A stretch of DNA of 64,000 nucleotides from Indibacter alkaliphilus LW1 (GTDB lineage Bacteria; Bacteroidota; Bacteroidia; Cytophagales; Cyclobacteriaceae): the NCBI RefSeq assembly GCF_000295935.2, contig NZ_ALWO02000054.1, positions 77,193 through 141,192 of the forward strand. The letters are read 5' to 3'. Below the pieces are notes generated by a model that was not told the origin of the DNA, searched no databases, and saw only the letters and a list, made by a program, of their open reading frames with translations. Below, in pieces: positions 1 to 8,649 of this stretch; position 1 is the first letter of the stretch; every line of letters begins with the position of its first letter. A program made the translations under genes and the position numbers.

Positions 1-12
1 AAGGAGATTTTT

Positions 13-405
13 TTATGCTGACAGGATACTTTCGGATTGGGATACTTTTTCAATTTTGAATTTCCGGGTTCCGGCAGGTAGGTTCCACTCTATTACCTTT
101 CCTTCCTGAAATCCTATCAGGGCTACTCCTAATGGTGAAAGGATAGAAAGCCTCTGCTCTGCTAAATTGGCATTTTTGGGAAAGGTAAGCGTAAACTGTA
201 GTCTTCTCCCACTTGCGATGTCGATAATTTCAAAGCTGGAACCAAGCTGTATGACTTTCTCGGAAATTTTATTGTCAGCCACTATTTTGGCTCTTCTGAG
301 TTCCGATTGTAAAATTCCCAGTTCTTTGGTTCTTCCGCTTGAAGGGATACTTTCCATAAGTTCGGAAAGCGCTTTTTCGTCTGATTTTTTAATGATAGGT
401 ACCAT
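13..405 (-). CDS. GreA/GreB-family (Rnk-like) elongation-factor C-domain protein
   Basis: This 130-residue protein matches the C-terminal, FKBP-like half of GreA/GreB and of Rnk (regulator of nucleoside diphosphate kinase). The C-terminal stretch SILSPLGVALIGFQEGKV is the typical core of that fold. The N-terminus is a short charged helix of about 45 residues, much shorter than the GreA coiled coil, so it probably cannot reach the polymerase active site as GreA does. Known Rnk-like proteins bind RNA polymerase and compete with Gre factors; I infer the same role here. It stands alone on the minus strand and starts at an ATG. Confidence is good for the family and moderate for the function. Confidence 0.8.
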   Translation of the reverse strand: MVPIIKKSDEKALSELMESIPSSGRTKELGILQSELRRAKIVADNKISEKVIQLGSSFEIIDIASGRRLQFTLTFPKNANLAEQRLSILSPLGVALIGFQEGKVIEWNLPAGTRKFKIEKVSQSESILSA

Positions 406-528
406 AATTGATTACGTTTGATTTTTGTGAAATATAGATAGCCGAACAAATACAGCAGACCTGAGAGGTGCTTGGCTATATCAGTCGGAAATTGATAGAA
501 TTTACCCTAGAAGTGAAAGGGAAGGGTT

Positions 529-565
529 CCCCTGCTAAAGCACTGTTTTAAAGAGATAGCAGGGG
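529..565. repeat. Inverted repeat, 9-bp stem
   Basis: CCCCTGCTA at 529-537 pairs perfectly with TAGCAGGGG at 557-565 around a 19-nt loop. It lies in the roughly 350-bp gap between the divergent GreA-like and Crp/Fnr genes. There is no clear T-run on either side, so it may be a regulatory or mRNA-leader hairpin rather than a terminator. I see no other feature in this gap. Confidence 0.45.
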
Positions 566-762
566 CTTAGTTACAAAGGCCTTGCTGTGTGCGGATTTCA
601 AAAATTGCATAGAATTCCCCTGAAAGAAAAAGTTGCAGTTGGGCTTTATGTTAAGAGGAAATTGCATAGTGCAAGATACGATTTTTGTCAGATAATCCGG
701 ATAGTTTATAAAGAAAAACAAGGTGTATTTAATATCTTGGCTATTTGCTAAATTTATGCTCA

Positions 763-1347
763 ATGGCTTTATACGATTTCTATTTTCAACAATTCAATGA
801 GAAGGTTCCACTCACAAACGAGGAACAAGAGCAGATTCAATCATATCTTACACTCAATAAAATCAGGAAAAAACAATCCTTTCTCCAGGAAGGAGAGGTT
901 TGCAAAAGTTATGCTTTTGTGAATAAGGGCTCCTTGAGAAAGTATTCTATTGAAAATGGGAATGAGCACATCATACAGTTTGCCATTGAAGGTTGGACAG
1001 TCGGAGATCTGTTGAGTTTTCTTAGCGAGGAACCTGCCACTTACCATATTGACACCCTTGAAGACAGTGAATTGGTACTTATGAGTAAGGCTGCCCATGA
1101 TGAGTTGCTCAACATACAGCCCAAATATGAAACCTATTTCCGTCTACTTATCACAGGGGCCTATATCGCTCTTCAGCGACGTCATTCTTTTAGCTTAAGT
1201 CTACCTGTTGAGCAGCGGTACATGGACTTTGTAGAAAAATACCCGGAAATCGTTCAAAGGGTGCCCCAACACATGATTGCTTCCTATTTGGGCCTTACAC
1301 CCGAAACCCTCAGTCGAGTGAGGAAGAAATTGACCAAACATAAATAA
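763..1347 (+). CDS. Crp/Fnr-family transcriptional regulator
   Basis: A cyclic-nucleotide-binding-like beta barrel (about residues 25-115) is followed by a long helix and a C-terminal helix-turn-helix of 194 residues in all. The recognition helix reads PETLSRVRKK; its E..SR pattern matches the residues with which FNR reads TTGAT half sites. Only one cysteine is present (in GEVCKSY), so this is not an iron-sulfur FNR; effector unknown. I take the ATG at 763 as start; an in-frame TTG at 745 would add six residues. A perfect TTGAT-N4-ATCAA box lies 40 bp after its stop, so it may control the next two genes. Family assignment is firm; the target is inferred. Confidence 0.88.
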   Translation: MALYDFYFQQFNEKVPLTNEEQEQIQSYLTLNKIRKKQSFLQEGEVCKSYAFVNKGSLRKYSIENGNEHIIQFAIEGWTVGDLLSFLSEEPATYHIDTLEDSELVLMSKAAHDELLNIQPKYETYFRLLITGAYIALQRRHSFSLSLPVEQRYMDFVEKYPEIVQRVPQHMIASYLGLTPETLSRVRKKLTKHK

Positions 1348-1363
1348 TCTATAGATTCTTTTC

Positions 1364-1400
1364 TTGATTATGGTCAATGGCTTTTCTTGATTTAAATCAA
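1364..1400 (+). promoter_or_regulatory. Tandem FNR/Crp-type boxes upstream of the dsbA-like gene
   Basis: TTGATTTAAATCAA at 1387-1400 is a perfect TTGAT-N4-ATCAA palindrome. A second copy with one mismatch, TTGATTATGGTCAA, lies at 1364-1377, 23 bp upstream (about two helical turns). The centre of the perfect box lies about 41 bp before the start point expected from the -7 element at 1423-1430. That is the classical class II activator position. Confidence 0.7.
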
Positions 1401-1422
1401 TGAAAAGGGCTTTGGCATGGGC

Positions 1423-1430
1423 TAATTTTG
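1423..1430 (+). promoter_or_regulatory. Bacteroidota -7 element (TAATTTTG)
   Basis: TAATTTTG matches the Bacteroidota -7 consensus TAnnTTTG and sits about 40 bp before the ATG at 1471. No good -33 TTTG lies at the usual distance. This fits an activator-dependent promoter driven by the boxes at 1364-1400. Confidence 0.55.
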
Positions 1431-1470
1431 TAGCTAAAGTTTAGCAAATGCTCAAATAAAATTAATCAAG

Positions 1471-2391
1471 ATGATAGAACAGAGTAATCCCTTATTATGC
1501 GATCTAGAGACAGGTTTGTGTGAAACTCCTGATTCCACAGCAAAAGGCGTGACGAGTAAAAAGGTGAATTCCCTTAGCAAACCTATTAAGGTAATCTATT
1601 ATACAGACCCAATCTGTTCGTCCTGCTGGGGGATTGAGCCCCAACTCAGGAAACTAAAACTGGAATACGGTAGCTACATAGCTATCGAATACAGAATGGG
1701 TGGCTTGTTGCCCGATTGGAGCTACAGTAGTGGAGGAATTAGTAAGGCTTCTGATGTGGCCCATCATTGGGACGAGGTAAGTTTGCATTATGACATGCCC
1801 ATTGATGGGGATGTATGGTTGGAAGATCCATTGAATTCCTCTTACCCGCCATCCATTGCCTTCAAAGCTGCCCAAATGCAGAATGAGAACCTTGCAATTG
1901 CTTTTCTTAGAGAAATTAGAGAAATGGTCTTTTTACACAAAAAGAATATTGCGAAATGGGAAATCCTTGAAGTTGCGGCTGAAAAGGTTGGCTTGGATTT
2001 AAGAAAGTTCAAGATTGATTTTGAAGGCAAAGCGAAAGCTTTGTTTGAAGAGGATTTGATGCTTGGAAGGAAGTTGGGCGTAAGGGGTTTTCCCTCGCTT
2101 TATTTCTCCGATGGGCAGGGAAACACTGAATTTGTGTATGGCACCAGAGCTTATGCCTTTTATGAAATAGCTGTGCTCAAATTGGCTCCTGAAGCAAAGA
2201 AATCTGAGTACAGGAGAAATTGGGAGGCATTGTTTGGTAAATACCCAACTCTAACCGCAAAAGAATTCTCGGAGCTATCCGGAAATGGCAGGGCGGAAGC
2301 AGAGGAAGTATTGGATGTCCTGACTACCCAAGGAAAGTTGGTAAAAGAAACTACTAAAAACGGGTGTCTGTGGAGAAGAAAGATGGATTAA
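1471..2391 (+). CDS. DsbA-family thioredoxin-fold protein (FrnE/SpxH-like)
   Basis: A 306-residue thioredoxin-fold protein with the redox motif C49-S-S-C52-W in YYTDPICSSCWG, a helical insertion and the cis-proline loop region GVRGFPSLYF. This is the arrangement of DsbA-like oxidoreductases of the FrnE/YjbH (SpxH) group. There is no signal peptide, so it is probably cytoplasmic. The N-terminus has a second cysteine pair (C10, C17) in LLCDLETGLCE. The last 65 residues look like a small winged-helix or three-helix domain. It follows the FNR-type boxes and is 22 bp from the dioxygenase gene, so the two are probably cotranscribed. A role in thiol stress or in coping with reactive catechols is inference. 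Confidence 0.82.
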   Translation: MIEQSNPLLCDLETGLCETPDSTAKGVTSKKVNSLSKPIKVIYYTDPICSSCWGIEPQLRKLKLEYGSYIAIEYRMGGLLPDWSYSSGGISKASDVAHHWDEVSLHYDMPIDGDVWLEDPLNSSYPPSIAFKAAQMQNENLAIAFLREIREMVFLHKKNIAKWEILEVAAEKVGLDLRKFKIDFEGKAKALFEEDLMLGRKLGVRGFPSLYFSDGQGNTEFVYGTRAYAFYEIAVLKLAPEAKKSEYRRNWEALFGKYPTLTAKEFSELSGNGRAEAEEVLDVLTTQGKLVKETTKNGCLWRRKMD

Positions 2392-2413
2392 AGAGCGCTG
2401 AGGAATAATATTA

Positions 2414-3307
2414 ATGGGTCGGAAAAAATTTCTTAAAACCTTGGTCCCGCTAATGATTGCGGGACCTTTAGCCATATCAACCATGAAACTGAAAGAACTC
2501 AACATGATGATAGCCCCTCTGGGCAAGACCCAAAAAATGCCTGTATTATTCCTTGGGCATGGGAGTCCTATGAATGCCATTGAGGAAAATGAATTTGTGG
2601 CCGGATTCAGGAATATTGCTAAAGAAATCCCGAAGCCAAATGCCATCTTGTGCATTTCTGCCCACTGGGAAACACGGGGAACCTTGGTTACAGCCATGCA
2701 GCATCCGCCCACCATCCATGATTTTGGCGGTTTCCCTCAAGCGCTTTTTGATGTTCAATATCATGCACCTGGCAGCCCTGATCTTGCTAAGGAAACACAG
2801 GGATTAATCACAAAAGCCAAGGTAGAACTGGATGATAAATGGGGTCTTGACCATGGCGCCTGGTCTGTAATCAAGCATTTGTATCCAAATGCGGATATTC
2901 CAGTGGTACAGATGAGCTTGGATCATTACCAAACTCCTCAATACCACTATGAACTTGCAGCGGAGTTGAAGTCCCTTAGGGAAAAAGGAGTACTGATCAT
3001 TGGGAGTGGAAATATGGTACACAACCTCAGGATGTTGGCATGGGGCAAGATGAATGAAAACTATGGGTTTGATTGGGCCTTAGAAGCCAATGATGCAATG
3101 AAAAGCTTTATTCAGAATGGAGATCACCGTTCCTTGATCAATTTCCGTTCACAGGGCAAAGCTTTTGATTTAGCCATCCCCACACCGGAACATTATCTAC
3201 CGTTGCTTTACACCTTAGGCTTGCAGGATAAAGGGGAGGAGTTATCTCTATTCAACGACCAAGCTGTGGCAGGTTCCTTGACCATGACATCGGTTAAGAT
3301 TGGGTGA
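2414..3307 (+). CDS. ygiD: 4,5-DOPA-type extradiol dioxygenase (LigB/YgiD family)
   Basis: A class III extradiol ring-cleavage dioxygenase. The LigB motifs are clear: LGHGSPMNA (first metal His), CISAHWETRG (second His), GSGNMVHNLR (third His) and PEHYLPLLY (catalytic-site His). Family members open catechols such as DOPA with a bound divalent metal. The protein has 297 residues against about 262-271 for E. coli YgiD. The extra 40 residues are N-terminal (MGRKKFLKTLVPLMIAG) and resemble a degenerate Tat or membrane signal with RKKFLK instead of RR. The core starts at MPVLFLGHG. Close coupling to the dsbA-like gene suggests joint control by the FNR-type boxes. Family call is firm; substrate and location are unsure. 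Confidence 0.87.
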   Translation: MGRKKFLKTLVPLMIAGPLAISTMKLKELNMMIAPLGKTQKMPVLFLGHGSPMNAIEENEFVAGFRNIAKEIPKPNAILCISAHWETRGTLVTAMQHPPTIHDFGGFPQALFDVQYHAPGSPDLAKETQGLITKAKVELDDKWGLDHGAWSVIKHLYPNADIPVVQMSLDHYQTPQYHYELAAELKSLREKGVLIIGSGNMVHNLRMLAWGKMNENYGFDWALEANDAMKSFIQNGDHRSLINFRSQGKAFDLAIPTPEHYLPLLYTLGLQDKGEELSLFNDQAVAGSLTMTSVKIG

Positions 3308-3565
3308 TTGGTGATGAAGTAAGGATGACTTAGTGTATTTATCGTCATGATTTTTTATGTTAATACGCAATCTTGTCATTAATTCAATTTCCTATTTGAA
3401 GCGAGAGGTAGACCGAAGTCAGAATTACCGGACAATTCAGGCTCCTTACATAACTTACATTGAATTTCAAATTTAAGGGCATCTTTAGGTACACATCAGT
3501 TTTTATCAGGTTGAAAATTGTGTCTTAAACGCTATCCAAAATCCTGCATTGAGTGGAAAAAACAA

Positions 3566-3596
3566 AAGCCCTCTCCTTCAAATAAAGAGAGGGCTT
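3566..3596. terminator. Strong hairpin, 10-bp stem (bidirectional terminator)
   Basis: AAGCCCTCTC at 3566-3575 pairs perfectly with GAGAGGGCTT at 3587-3596. Read on the minus strand it is followed by TTGTTTTTT, a good intrinsic terminator for the leftward porin/nickel operon ending at 4276. Read on the plus strand it is followed by ATTTAATG and could end the dsbA-dioxygenase transcript. Confidence 0.65.
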
Positions 3597-3641
3597 ATTT
3601 AATGTGGTCTGAGACCAGGTAGAGGCATAGCCTTTATTGTT

Positions 3642-3680
3642 AGGGTTCCAAGACGTAGCTATGGAAACCTGCGATTTTTT
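3642..3680 (+). terminator. Hairpin plus T-run
   Basis: AGGGTTCCA at 3642-3650 pairs with TGGAAACCT at 3662-3670 (one mismatch) and is followed by GCG and a run of six T at 3675-3680. It could be a second terminator for rightward transcription or the 3-prime end of a small RNA lying between here and 3566. Nothing else recognisable is present between 3308 and 3700. Confidence 0.4.
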
Positions 3681-3724
3681 AATATACAAATAGTCAGTAC
3701 TTTATGCCTGACCCTTCAATTATA

Positions 3725-3841
3725 TTATCTTTTTTTTCTTTCCTTATTCATTTTCTCCTCCATCTTTTTTAAAATTTTTTCTCGTTTTTTTTCTTTTAAA
3801 TCTTTGGTAGGTTCTTTTAAGCTTTTTCCGAATTTAGACAT
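3725..3841 (-). CDS. Possible 38-residue lysine-rich small protein
   Basis: A short minus-strand reading frame starts with ATG (3841-3839) and ends with TAA. It encodes 38 residues beginning MSKFGKSLKEPTKDLKEKKR and ending in a run of K, E and R. The composition is strongly basic and helical, with no membrane segment or cysteine. Short lysine-rich frames can arise by chance in T-rich DNA, so this is only a candidate. It lies in the otherwise empty stretch 3681-4275, which is AT-rich and shows nothing else I can name. Confidence 0.3.
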   Translation of the reverse strand: MSKFGKSLKEPTKDLKEKKREKILKKMEEKMNKERKKR

Positions 3842-4275
3842 AACATTATTATTAAATCAATCGAACGATAGTTTAGTGTTAAATAGTCCTAAGAAATAAA
3901 GGAGCTTAACCTTATTCTATGGGTTTGCTATAAATGGATAAGCAAGAAAATTAGCGATTAAGGTTAAATAGTTATTCTAGGCATACCCATGGATGCCTAG
4001 AAAATCCGGAAAGATGATTTTGCTTTGATATGGTGTAGAAAACGTCATGTTTGTGATCAATCTAATACCACCTATAAATGAATTAATATCAAATGTACGA
4101 GGCACCATATTTTTAAATATTATCTATTTATTTCAGTTTAAATTAGATTGATCTACTAGTGATAAATTTAATCAATATTTTGATTAAAGGAATTAAAAAA
4201 CAGCTGATTATAATATAATCTAAGGGTTATGGCATATTGTTTTTTTATTCTTCTATTTCGCAAAACCTACCTCTT

Positions 4276-5613
4276 TTAGAACACAAATAGCTGCAATTGT
4301 AACCAAAGCTGACTATAGCTGTCCTTTTCTGCTCCTCCATTGAATGCTTCACGGCCATAAGTGACCTGGGTGTAGGATAACCGGAGGTTAGTTGTGTAAG
4401 CATTGAAGAAGTAATTCAACCCGAATCCGGCCCTTTGGTTGGAACCTATCAGGTTAGCATCGCTTAGCTGTTGCTCGCTGGCATTTTGTGGCAATCCTAA
4501 TTGGCTTGGATGGCCATTGATGGATTGGTTTTCGTATTTGATCCAAGGTTGAAATTGGGACCTTTTGAAATAATAGCCCATTTCCAAAAACTGGATGTTT
4601 TGCCTTGGGATCAGCTCTGTAAAATTGTACTTTGAAGTGCTTATTCCACCTGTCATATTGGTATGGGCGGCATTCACGGTCAGAGCACCCTTATCTCCGA
4701 TTGGGATATCGAGGTAAGCATCCAATCCAACGTTTCGGTAGGTACCCTGCACATCAAATCCACCGGCTAGTGCAAAGGTGTTGCGTGTTCCCAATCCTGT
4801 GCCATTGTAATAGAAGTCTTTTTCTGGATCGAGAAAATTGTATACCAGACGACCCACATATCTTGCAGGGGCTCCTCCATCAAACCTTCTTCCCGTAAAC
4901 ACTCCCAACCTGTACTCCAAACGGTCCTGTGCCAAAAACCCTCTCGTATTGATTCCTACATCACGGCCAAAATACCCCTGAAGCGGGCTGTCCTCCCACA
5001 TGTTGTATGGGTATTGATAATGGGTGAAATCATTGGCCATAAGGGTAGCGGCTCCCTGAAGACCATTCCGGTTGTGGCTGACCAGCATCTGCCCTGCTAT
5101 GACAGAGAAGTAATTGCTGAAAACATGTTCATATTGTGCATCCAACACCATTAAAGGCACTTCCATATTCTTATTCTCACCGGTACCGGATCCAATAATC
5201 CTTGGGATCTCAGTTTCTATAAAAACATTCCCTTTTTTGGATAGCTGTGCTCCAAACATCAAACGCGCCCTGTAAACATTGAAACTTCGATCGTAACTGT
5301 TCCGGAAATTGGGGTCAGCTGCCTGTTGGGCAGTGATCTCTCCCTGACTGTAAGCCCCAAACATGTGGATGATAGCACCTACCTGATAGGGGATTCTGGA
5401 TTCCTTTTTGGTGGATTCTTTATCCTCTTCTATTTCCAGAGCTTTTGTTGCCGGAGTTCCTTTGAGTAAACTCAACCCCGCTTGAGAGGCCTTATCAGGT
5501 ATTCCCAATTCGTGGATTTCTGCTTCTTGAAAATCAGTTTCCTGACTATGTACCGTTAAGGAATAGCAAAGGAAAGTTAGTAGTGCGATTGATGTGAGGT
5601 GGTGTTTCTTCAT
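4276..5613 (-). CDS. Outer-membrane porin-like beta-barrel protein
   Basis: A 445-residue exported protein: signal peptide of about 23 residues ending TVHSQ, a low-complexity charged linker to about residue 70, then amphipathic beta strands finishing with the aromatic C-terminal LQLQLFVF typical of outer-membrane barrels. It resembles OprP/OprO-like Bacteroidota porins (motifs YRARLMFGAQLSKKGNVFIE and WIKYE). It is the last gene of the minus-strand metal-uptake operon, 14 bp after the TonB receptor. A second porin opens the urease operon at 20064, so outer-membrane porins bracket the island. Solute is unknown; nickel complex or urea is inferred from neighbours only. Confidence 0.7.
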   Translation of the reverse strand: MKKHHLTSIALLTFLCYSLTVHSQETDFQEAEIHELGIPDKASQAGLSLLKGTPATKALEIEEDKESTKKESRIPYQVGAIIHMFGAYSQGEITAQQAADPNFRNSYDRSFNVYRARLMFGAQLSKKGNVFIETEIPRIIGSGTGENKNMEVPLMVLDAQYEHVFSNYFSVIAGQMLVSHNRNGLQGAATLMANDFTHYQYPYNMWEDSPLQGYFGRDVGINTRGFLAQDRLEYRLGVFTGRRFDGGAPARYVGRLVYNFLDPEKDFYYNGTGLGTRNTFALAGGFDVQGTYRNVGLDAYLDIPIGDKGALTVNAAHTNMTGGISTSKYNFTELIPRQNIQFLEMGYYFKRSQFQPWIKYENQSINGHPSQLGLPQNASEQQLSDANLIGSNQRAGFGLNYFFNAYTTNLRLSYTQVTYGREAFNGGAEKDSYSQLWLQLQLFVF

Positions 5614-5627
5614 TTTGATAGTGGGGG

Positions 5628-8072
5628 TTAAAAGGTGTATGAAAATCCAGTCAATAACATGCGTGGGGAACCGGGGAATGCCCTGAGGTGATCATAACCT
5701 CCCACGAAATAGTAGGTGTCCAATAAATTATTGGCATTGAGGCTGATCTTAAACTTATCTACCTGATAGAATAAAGAGAGATCAACCAAAGAGTATGAAG
5801 GCCAATAATCCCATATCCGCTCTCCGGTCTGTACATCTTGCACCCGGTTTTCCATTCTTCGCTCTCCTACATGGGTAAATCCAAGCCCCCATCCAAAACC
5901 CTCGAGACTACCTGAATTAAACCTATGCTTTAGCCATGCGCCAGCGGAATGCTTGGGAGCATTGGGGGCATTCATGCCAATCTCACTTTCTATGTCCGAA
6001 TGCAAGACTTCCGTCACATTGAAGGCATAGTTAGCACTGAGACTGAGGTTAGGAAGTATGTTTCCAGCCCATTCTGTTTCTATACCTGTGGAACTGATTC
6101 CTCCAATTTGTCTCATTACAGGGTTACCGCCCGAGGTTACCTGTCCTGTTTGGGCCAGAATGTTTTCCCTTCGTATGTGATACAATGACAGAGTTGAAAA
6201 TAATTGGCGTTTGAAAAATTCTGCCTTTACGCCTGTTTCCATTTGAAAGGATGATTCAGGGCGAAAGGGCTTCTCTGCACCAAAGTTTTCGGGATTTCTT
6301 ATATATTGAGGAGGCAATGGCCTAAATCCCTGATTGTACCCTACAAAAAAATTGACATTAGGTTTGAACCTATAGGTAAGTCCAATTCTAGGTAATGTAG
6401 CACTCTGAAGTATTTGTTCATCTTCTTGGTCAAATCTCCTCTGTTCGCTGAACCGTTCATGGCGTAACCCCAGCATCATCTGAAGCTTTGAGCCAAATTG
6501 AACCTTATCCTGTAGGTACAATCCTGTAGTGTGATAGCCTGTATTGAGGTAGTCAATGAAGAATGGGGCAATAGGTAAACGCAGATAATTTGAAGGGTCC
6601 CTCAATTCATAGCTTGGGTTATCCAAATCGAATGTCAGAGGAATTGCCTCTCCATTTACTGATTTAGTCCTTGCTTCCCACTGATGGCCTTTTTTATCCG
6701 TAGCAAATTGGGCATAATCCATCCCCGCCAACCACTGGTGTTTGGTAAGTCCTATTTCATTTTCGTAGTTCAGGTACAGAGTAAGGTTATCTGTAGTTTC
6801 ATGGATTTTTTTCTCCATGTACCTGATATTCATGACGGTATTGGCAGGTGCGTCTTGATAAGTTCCCAACGTACGGTGTTCTGCAAGATCTTCGTGGTAC
6901 ACAAATTTCATATAGCCGGCATTAAGGGAAAGCCGATCACTGAATTTATGATTTAAGGAAGCATTGAGTGAAATGTCATTTACTCGAAAGTAATCACTTG
7001 GCTGACTGATGCTGAATGACCTTGGTAATCCAAATAGGTCTCCTCCTCTAATACCCATGCCCCGATCCAGGTACCCATCAAAGCTACTATATACAATTTC
7101 CGAATTAAAGGTAGTCTTGTCAGTAGGCATAAATGTCACGGTAGGTGCCACCATCAAGGATTTCCGGTGATTTACATCACGGAAGGTTTTACTGTCTTCA
7201 TAACCTATATTTAACCTGTAAAGCAAGGTGCCTTCTTCATTGAGTGGTCCCGTGGCATCGAAGGTGGTGCGTAAGGTATTGAATCTACCAGCAGAGAATT
7301 TCAAAGCTGTTCGGTTTTCTTCCAGCGGTTTTTTGGTCACCAAGTTGATGGTTCCCCCTGGACTTACATCCCCGAATAAAGTCGCTCCCGGCCCTTTCAG
7401 TACTTCTATGCTTTCTAGATTGACGGTAAGTGGTACCCTGAAAAAGCTCGTGCCGTAACCATAGCCGGACCTAAGCCCATTAACCAGACGGAACCCAGAC
7501 TCCCAACCATTACGGAACCCTCTAATGGTAAAATCATCGTAAGCTGAATACTGGTTGACACCTGCCAGATTTCCGGCCAATTCTGTGATTTGAAAGGCCT
7601 GCCGGTCTTCAATAAGCTCTTTGGTTACGGAACTTATGGTCTGTGGTATATCCATGACACGGGAAGCCGTCTTTGCTCCCATAAAACTGTAGGAGTTGAT
7701 ATAGGTGGTCTCCTTCCTACCCAAGATCAATATTTCCTGTAATGCATGATCCTTGGCATCCAAAATCACATCTAGTCTAAATTTGCCATCGCTGCCCACC
7801 TCGTTCCAGGAAATAGTTTTGGAAGTGTATCCCAAGCCCCTGAAATTGATATGGAAATCCTTACTGGAAGTGACCTGAATTTCATATTCTCCATTTTGAT
7901 CCGTAACTGTACCTATCTGAAATTCCTTCACCCAAACCATAATTCCCGGAAGGGGTTCACCTTCGAGATTCAGGACTGTTCCATGTATTGTATTGGTTTC
8001 ATTAGCCAATAAGGGGTTGATAACTCCAAGAAAATTGGACCATAACAAAAGATATAAAAGCGTGTTTTTCAT
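5628..8072 (-). CDS. TonB-dependent metal-chelate receptor
   Basis: An 814-residue receptor: signal peptide (to about residue 24), a carboxypeptidase-regulatory-like beta domain (about 28-110, IHGTVLNLEGEPLPGIMVW), a plug domain (about 135-240, with VLKGPGATLFGDVSPGGTIN), then a 22-strand barrel ending LLTGFSYTF. The plug and barrel are of the siderophore-receptor type (FhuE/FecA group). In this family TonB drives uptake of metal chelates into the periplasm. It lies 13 bp after a GNAT gene and in the same run as a FecCD permease, ATPase and binding lipoprotein, all downstream of urease and hypAB. Nickel or nickelophore is therefore the likely cargo, by inference; ferric siderophore is the alternative. 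Confidence 0.85.
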   Translation of the reverse strand: MKNTLLYLLLWSNFLGVINPLLANETNTIHGTVLNLEGEPLPGIMVWVKEFQIGTVTDQNGEYEIQVTSSKDFHINFRGLGYTSKTISWNEVGSDGKFRLDVILDAKDHALQEILILGRKETTYINSYSFMGAKTASRVMDIPQTISSVTKELIEDRQAFQITELAGNLAGVNQYSAYDDFTIRGFRNGWESGFRLVNGLRSGYGYGTSFFRVPLTVNLESIEVLKGPGATLFGDVSPGGTINLVTKKPLEENRTALKFSAGRFNTLRTTFDATGPLNEEGTLLYRLNIGYEDSKTFRDVNHRKSLMVAPTVTFMPTDKTTFNSEIVYSSFDGYLDRGMGIRGGDLFGLPRSFSISQPSDYFRVNDISLNASLNHKFSDRLSLNAGYMKFVYHEDLAEHRTLGTYQDAPANTVMNIRYMEKKIHETTDNLTLYLNYENEIGLTKHQWLAGMDYAQFATDKKGHQWEARTKSVNGEAIPLTFDLDNPSYELRDPSNYLRLPIAPFFIDYLNTGYHTTGLYLQDKVQFGSKLQMMLGLRHERFSEQRRFDQEDEQILQSATLPRIGLTYRFKPNVNFFVGYNQGFRPLPPQYIRNPENFGAEKPFRPESSFQMETGVKAEFFKRQLFSTLSLYHIRRENILAQTGQVTSGGNPVMRQIGGISSTGIETEWAGNILPNLSLSANYAFNVTEVLHSDIESEIGMNAPNAPKHSAGAWLKHRFNSGSLEGFGWGLGFTHVGERRMENRVQDVQTGERIWDYWPSYSLVDLSLFYQVDKFKISLNANNLLDTYYFVGGYDHLRAFPGSPRMLLTGFSYTF

Positions 8073-8085
8073 TTTCAGTTAACTT

Positions 8086-8625
8086 TTATACTTTCATTTT
8101 TGATGATGCCGTACGAACTGTTGGATGGTTTTTAAGCTTTTTTTCAAAATGCACTGTTTCCAAATTTCCATTTTGTTCCCATGTCTTAAGGAATCCGTTC
8201 TGTTCCCAAAAAGAAATTGCACCTGGTAAAAACCTGTGGGTATGCAGATACAATAGCTGAATTTCAAGTGCTCTGGCTTTGATTTCTAAGGTTCTGTACA
8301 AGACCGTGGCTAGTCCATTTCTACGCCATTCAGGTTTTACAAAAAGTTTGACTATTTCAACTATGGTTTCATTGGCATATTTTAGATTGGCAAAATGGTG
8401 ATCGTACAGTTTCATGCCTATCATGCCGATGATCTTGGCTTCGCTGTCTTTTGCAAGCAGAAATGCACCTTTTTTGGAAAGGATGAAATCACGGATAAAG
8501 TCCTTTTCTACTTGTTCCTCAGTCAATGGAGGGAGCATAGGAAAAAGTTGCTGCCTATTTTCCTTGATCATCCGGACGACGATGGGAAGGTCTCTATTCT
8601 TTATTTCTTGAATGGTATATTTCAT
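8086..8625 (-). CDS. GNAT-family N-acetyltransferase
   Basis: A 179-residue GNAT protein. The acetyl-CoA-binding segment is VKLFVKPEWRRNGLATVLYRTLE (motif A with R/Q-x-x-G-x-A) at about residues 90-112, and the C-terminal FWEQNGFLKTWEQ is motif B. The last 20 residues are a basic tail. The substrate cannot be read from sequence. It sits between the ABC ATPase (24 bp) and the TonB receptor (13 bp), so it is part of the uptake operon. It might modify an imported chelator or a small molecule that would otherwise bind nickel; this is speculation. Accessory GNAT genes do occur in siderophore operons. Confidence 0.78.
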   Translation of the reverse strand: MKYTIQEIKNRDLPIVVRMIKENRQQLFPMLPPLTEEQVEKDFIRDFILSKKGAFLLAKDSEAKIIGMIGMKLYDHHFANLKYANETIVEIVKLFVKPEWRRNGLATVLYRTLEIKARALEIQLLYLHTHRFLPGAISFWEQNGFLKTWEQNGNLETVHFEKKLKNHPTVRTASSKMKV

Positions 8626-8649
8626 AGCTTTATAAAATCCTTGAACTGG

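Noticed and set aside
763-1347. Oxygen-sensing iron-sulfur FNR
   Set aside because: Only one cysteine is present, so a 4Fe-4S cluster like that of E. coli FNR cannot be formed, although the DNA-reading helix is FNR-like.
2275-2715. Antisense frame of 146 codons over the dsbA/dioxygenase junction
   Set aside because: It is the shadow of two well-supported genes on the plus strand and shows no protein-like features.
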